Below, in pieces: positions 61,573 through 64,000 of a stretch of 64,000 nt of DNA. The DNA comes from Pleodorina starrii (lineage: Eukaryota > Chlorophyta > Chlorophyceae > Chlamydomonadales > Volvocaceae): the NCBI GenBank assembly GCA_030267565.1, contig BRXU01000002.1, positions 6,019,501 to 6,083,500 on the forward strand. Direction: 5' to 3'. The notes under the pieces were generated by a model. That model was given only the letters and a program-made list of their open reading frames with translations. It did not search any database and was not told the DNA's origin. The position numbers and the translations under genes were made by a program. How positions within the stretch are numbered: position 1 is the stretch's first letter; each line of letters begins with the position of its first letter.

Positions 61573-62148
61573 TCCGTACAAAGGCGCCCATGTGACTTTC
61601 GGTCAACGCCATGTGCACAGTGTATTCTTCGTTAGTAACAAGCTCCTACGAATGTGTGCAATGTTAAGTGCTTTACCAATAAACATGGCGGACAATTTAG
61701 TCCGGGCGACGTCCGTCGAGGAATACCTGCCCACGGACGCAAGCGGCAGTAGTATAATAAAAGGGCTTTGTATTCAGATATGAAATATTGAGCTCTCCAA
61801 AATTTCAGACGTGGCATTGTTGAAGAACTTCGGTGACAGCTGGACGTTTCGCTTTTGTTGGTCGCTGACCGGACCACATGCCTTCAGACGTCGAAACAAC
61901 AGTCATTAGCAAGGTTCCGGAGTTCGTCCCGACAGTCAGGCGGGAAAACCCTTAAGCGCCGTGGAGGAGGTCTCATAATGGCAAGCACCGCGACACGTGG
62001 CGCGAACAGCCTTGGTGGACACGCAGGGTGCGAACGGAATGATGCTATGATGCGTGAGGGGAGATAGTATCGAGCGACCCGGCCATGAGTTGGGAGACCT
62101 TCACACGAGCTCACTGAGGTAACGCATTCGCAGACCTGGACGCTCGGC

Positions 62149-62640
62149 GCTCGGCATTACTTGTCGCTCGACTTGGTTGGTACCGGGGCGCTGCCACCCC
62201 GCCCAGCCGCCACCCTCACCGGCGGCGCGTCGCCCAGTCGCAGCGTCAACGGCGGCGGAGCGGGCTTGCTGGCGGCACTGCAGCAGCAGCTCTCTGTCGG
62301 CGCTCGGCATTACGGCGGGGGCGACTTGGCTGGTACCAGGGTGCTGCCCTTCAAGCCTTGGCACCCCCGATGCTGCCTTCAACGACTTCACCACCCACGA
62401 CACCCTTCCCCGCTGCCGCCCAACCTACCGCTTCCTGGCCCACAACCCCGACCTTCCCCGCCTCCTCTGCGTCCACAAGGCCCCACCGTCCCCGATGCCC
62501 CATCCCCCTGCCTGATCTCGCCCCACGCCGGCCCCCCTGGCCCCCCATCCATCGTCGCCCTGCCCCCCGCCAGCCCTCGCCCCCTCTCATCACCCTCGCC
62601 CACCCCCACGACACCCTTCCCCGCTGCCGCCCAACCTACC
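62149..62640. repeat. Locally duplicated GC-rich region
   Basis: GCGCTCGGCATTAC plus a GACTTGG.TGGTACC block occurs at 62146-62190 and 62298-62335. ACGACACCCTTCCCCGCTGC and CGCCCAACCTACC occur at 62398-62430 and 62608-62640. No gene is supported between 61573 and 63000. Confidence 0.7.
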
Positions 62641-63278
62641 TTGCTTGCTTGCCTGCCTGCTCGCTCCTTCCTTCGATGACATTGCCGTTGCCCATTGCCG
62701 TGACTCACGCCGTTTCCTTCGCTTCTTTCCAATTGGCTTCCTTCATTGAGCGCAGGTGAGTCTACCATTTGTCCGGTTTTTTTGTCGGGGCGCTCGTGCC
62801 GTTCTTGTGCTGTCGCGCGTACTCGTCCGTTTGGGTTGGTCTGGCGGCGACGTGGCCGCCGCGCTTTTCAGCTCGGTAAGGTTACAGGTATGTTCGGTAA
62901 GTATTACTGGGTTCTGGGTCCGTTCGCTCACGCCGTCTCCTTCTCCGCTGCGATTTCTCTTTATACCCCCCCATGCTGTGACTGATGAGGCGGGTAACAC
63001 GCGATGTCCTCAGCACGTCTGGCCTCCAGCTCAAGCGCCAGTCGTGATGGTACTCCCCGCACCGAACGGCATCGACGGGCGATTCACTTGTATCCAGCTG
63101 GATGGCAGTAAGGCCGCCGGCGCAGCCGCCGCCGGCCTTACAGGTCACGTTGAGGCGGGGGGCCGTGGTGGGGAACACAGACGGGGGGTGGAAGCTGGGT
63201 GGGTGGGTGGGGATGGGGGGACAACACCACGCTCCACACACGGCACACACGCACGGCATATCACCCCTCCCCTCTCAC

Positions 63279-63997
63279 CTCCACCGCCGCCGCACCGCCC
63301 TCCGACACCAGCACGTTGTGCAGCGCCATCGCGACCGCCTTGGCGGCATGCGCGTCCTGGCAACGCGTTGCCGCCAGAAGCGCCCCCAGCACGCCAGGCA
63401 CTGGCACCGGAGCCGGCGACTCCGCAGCTGCTGCTGGGGCTGCTGGTGTTGGTGCTTCTGGTCGTGGGGTTGATGATGGTGTGGCGCCGTGTGTCTCCCC
63501 GAACAGCGCCGCTGCACCCTCCTGGGAGCGACTGGTGAACCAAAAGAGGTGCGCTGTGATGCGCTGCTCCAGCGCCGACCCCGACTGTTGAGGGTGGGTG
63601 AGTGGGTGGGAGGTGGTGGGGGATGGATGGGACACAGCGGGCAAGGCGGGGTGGGGCGGGGCGGGTCAGCGAGAGAATGGAGGGCGGGCGAGGGGGTACC
63701 GGAGGAAAGCGGAGGAGAAGCTGTAACGGCGGCCGGGGGGGCAGCGCCGCCATCGAGTGAAGTTGAGGGGCCTTCGTGCGTGCAGTGAAGCGCACACACA
63801 CAGCCACACACAACACAGCCCATACGATGTGCGGCACAGCTGGCTCGGTCCTTGCACGTAGGCGTACCCCGTCAACGTCGCCCCTGTTCCTTCGCTGCTG
63901 TTCGTAGAGTCCAGCCCATTCCACTCCCCTCAGCACAAGACATCCCACAAACGTGCCAACCGCCACCCACCCACGCGCCCACCCACCCAGCACCCAC
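63279..63997 (-). CDS. Unidentified gene, one full exon and edge of another
   Basis: Exon 63584-63279 (306 nt, phase 0, acceptor CTCAACAG, donor GTGAGA) encodes SGSALEQRITAHLFWFTSRS, then EGAAALFGE, a Pro/Ala linker, and VLGALLAATRCQDAHAAKAV then AMALHNVLVSEGGAAAVE. The helical, Ala/Leu-rich end with LHNVLV resembles armadillo-type repeats, but that is a guess. A donor (GTGGGT) at 63997 suggests an upstream exon covering 63998-64000 and beyond. Downstream exons (below 63279) were not resolved; the frame at about 63160-62990 (LNVTCKAGGGCAGGLTAIQL) is one candidate. Confidence 0.5.
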
Positions 63998-64000
63998 CTG

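Overview
The window looks like nuclear DNA of a volvocine green alga (Chlamydomonadales; the genus cannot be fixed from sequence alone). The reasons are GC-rich sequence, intron-dense genes with short exons and GTGAG/GTGCG/GTGGG donors, Ala/Gly/Gln-rich proteins, a MYND-finger protein of a kind common in these algae, and introns packed with minisatellites and small transposons. All exon models below were read by eye from splice sites and phase continuity; no search was run.

Left half (1 to about 38.2 kb): four conventional genes. (1) The 5' part of a secreted or Golgi glycosyltransferase-90 (CAP10) gene on the minus strand (120-2798, 7 exons seen). (2) A two-exon MYND zinc-finger gene on the plus strand (6133-10018) whose finger is broken by one extra TGCGG unit. 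(3) A very long organelle-type alanyl-tRNA synthetase gene on the minus strand (12005 to about 30911). Its 19 core exons join in phase to 891 residues, and its introns hold a hAT element with an 8-bp target duplication, MITE-like sequences, a tRNA-Glu gene and several large simple repeats. One of these, a 1.1-kb array, repeats the exon's own splice donor. (4) Divergent from it, a complete 8-exon plastid 3-dehydroquinate synthase gene on the plus strand (31246-38167, 479 aa).

Right half (about 38.2 to 64 kb): repeat-rich and mostly mobile DNA. A Ty3/gypsy pol gene (39481-46373, minus) is split by two later insertions, each leaving a short target duplication and each restoring the pol frame when subtracted. 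There are tRNA-derived SINE-like copies (one inside an aroB intron), a 409-bp tandem duplication and strong hairpins. The most interesting object is a nine-exon, apparently intact 1519-aa gene (52409-58442). It has a Cys-rich N-terminus, an inferred DDE transposase core, 34-residue repeats and a C-terminal Cys/His motif, and is followed by four kinds of tandem repeat, one a copied piece of its own coding end. A divergent, poorly resolved Cys-containing gene (51402-52152, minus) lies just upstream. The right edge holds one exon of an unidentified minus-strand gene.
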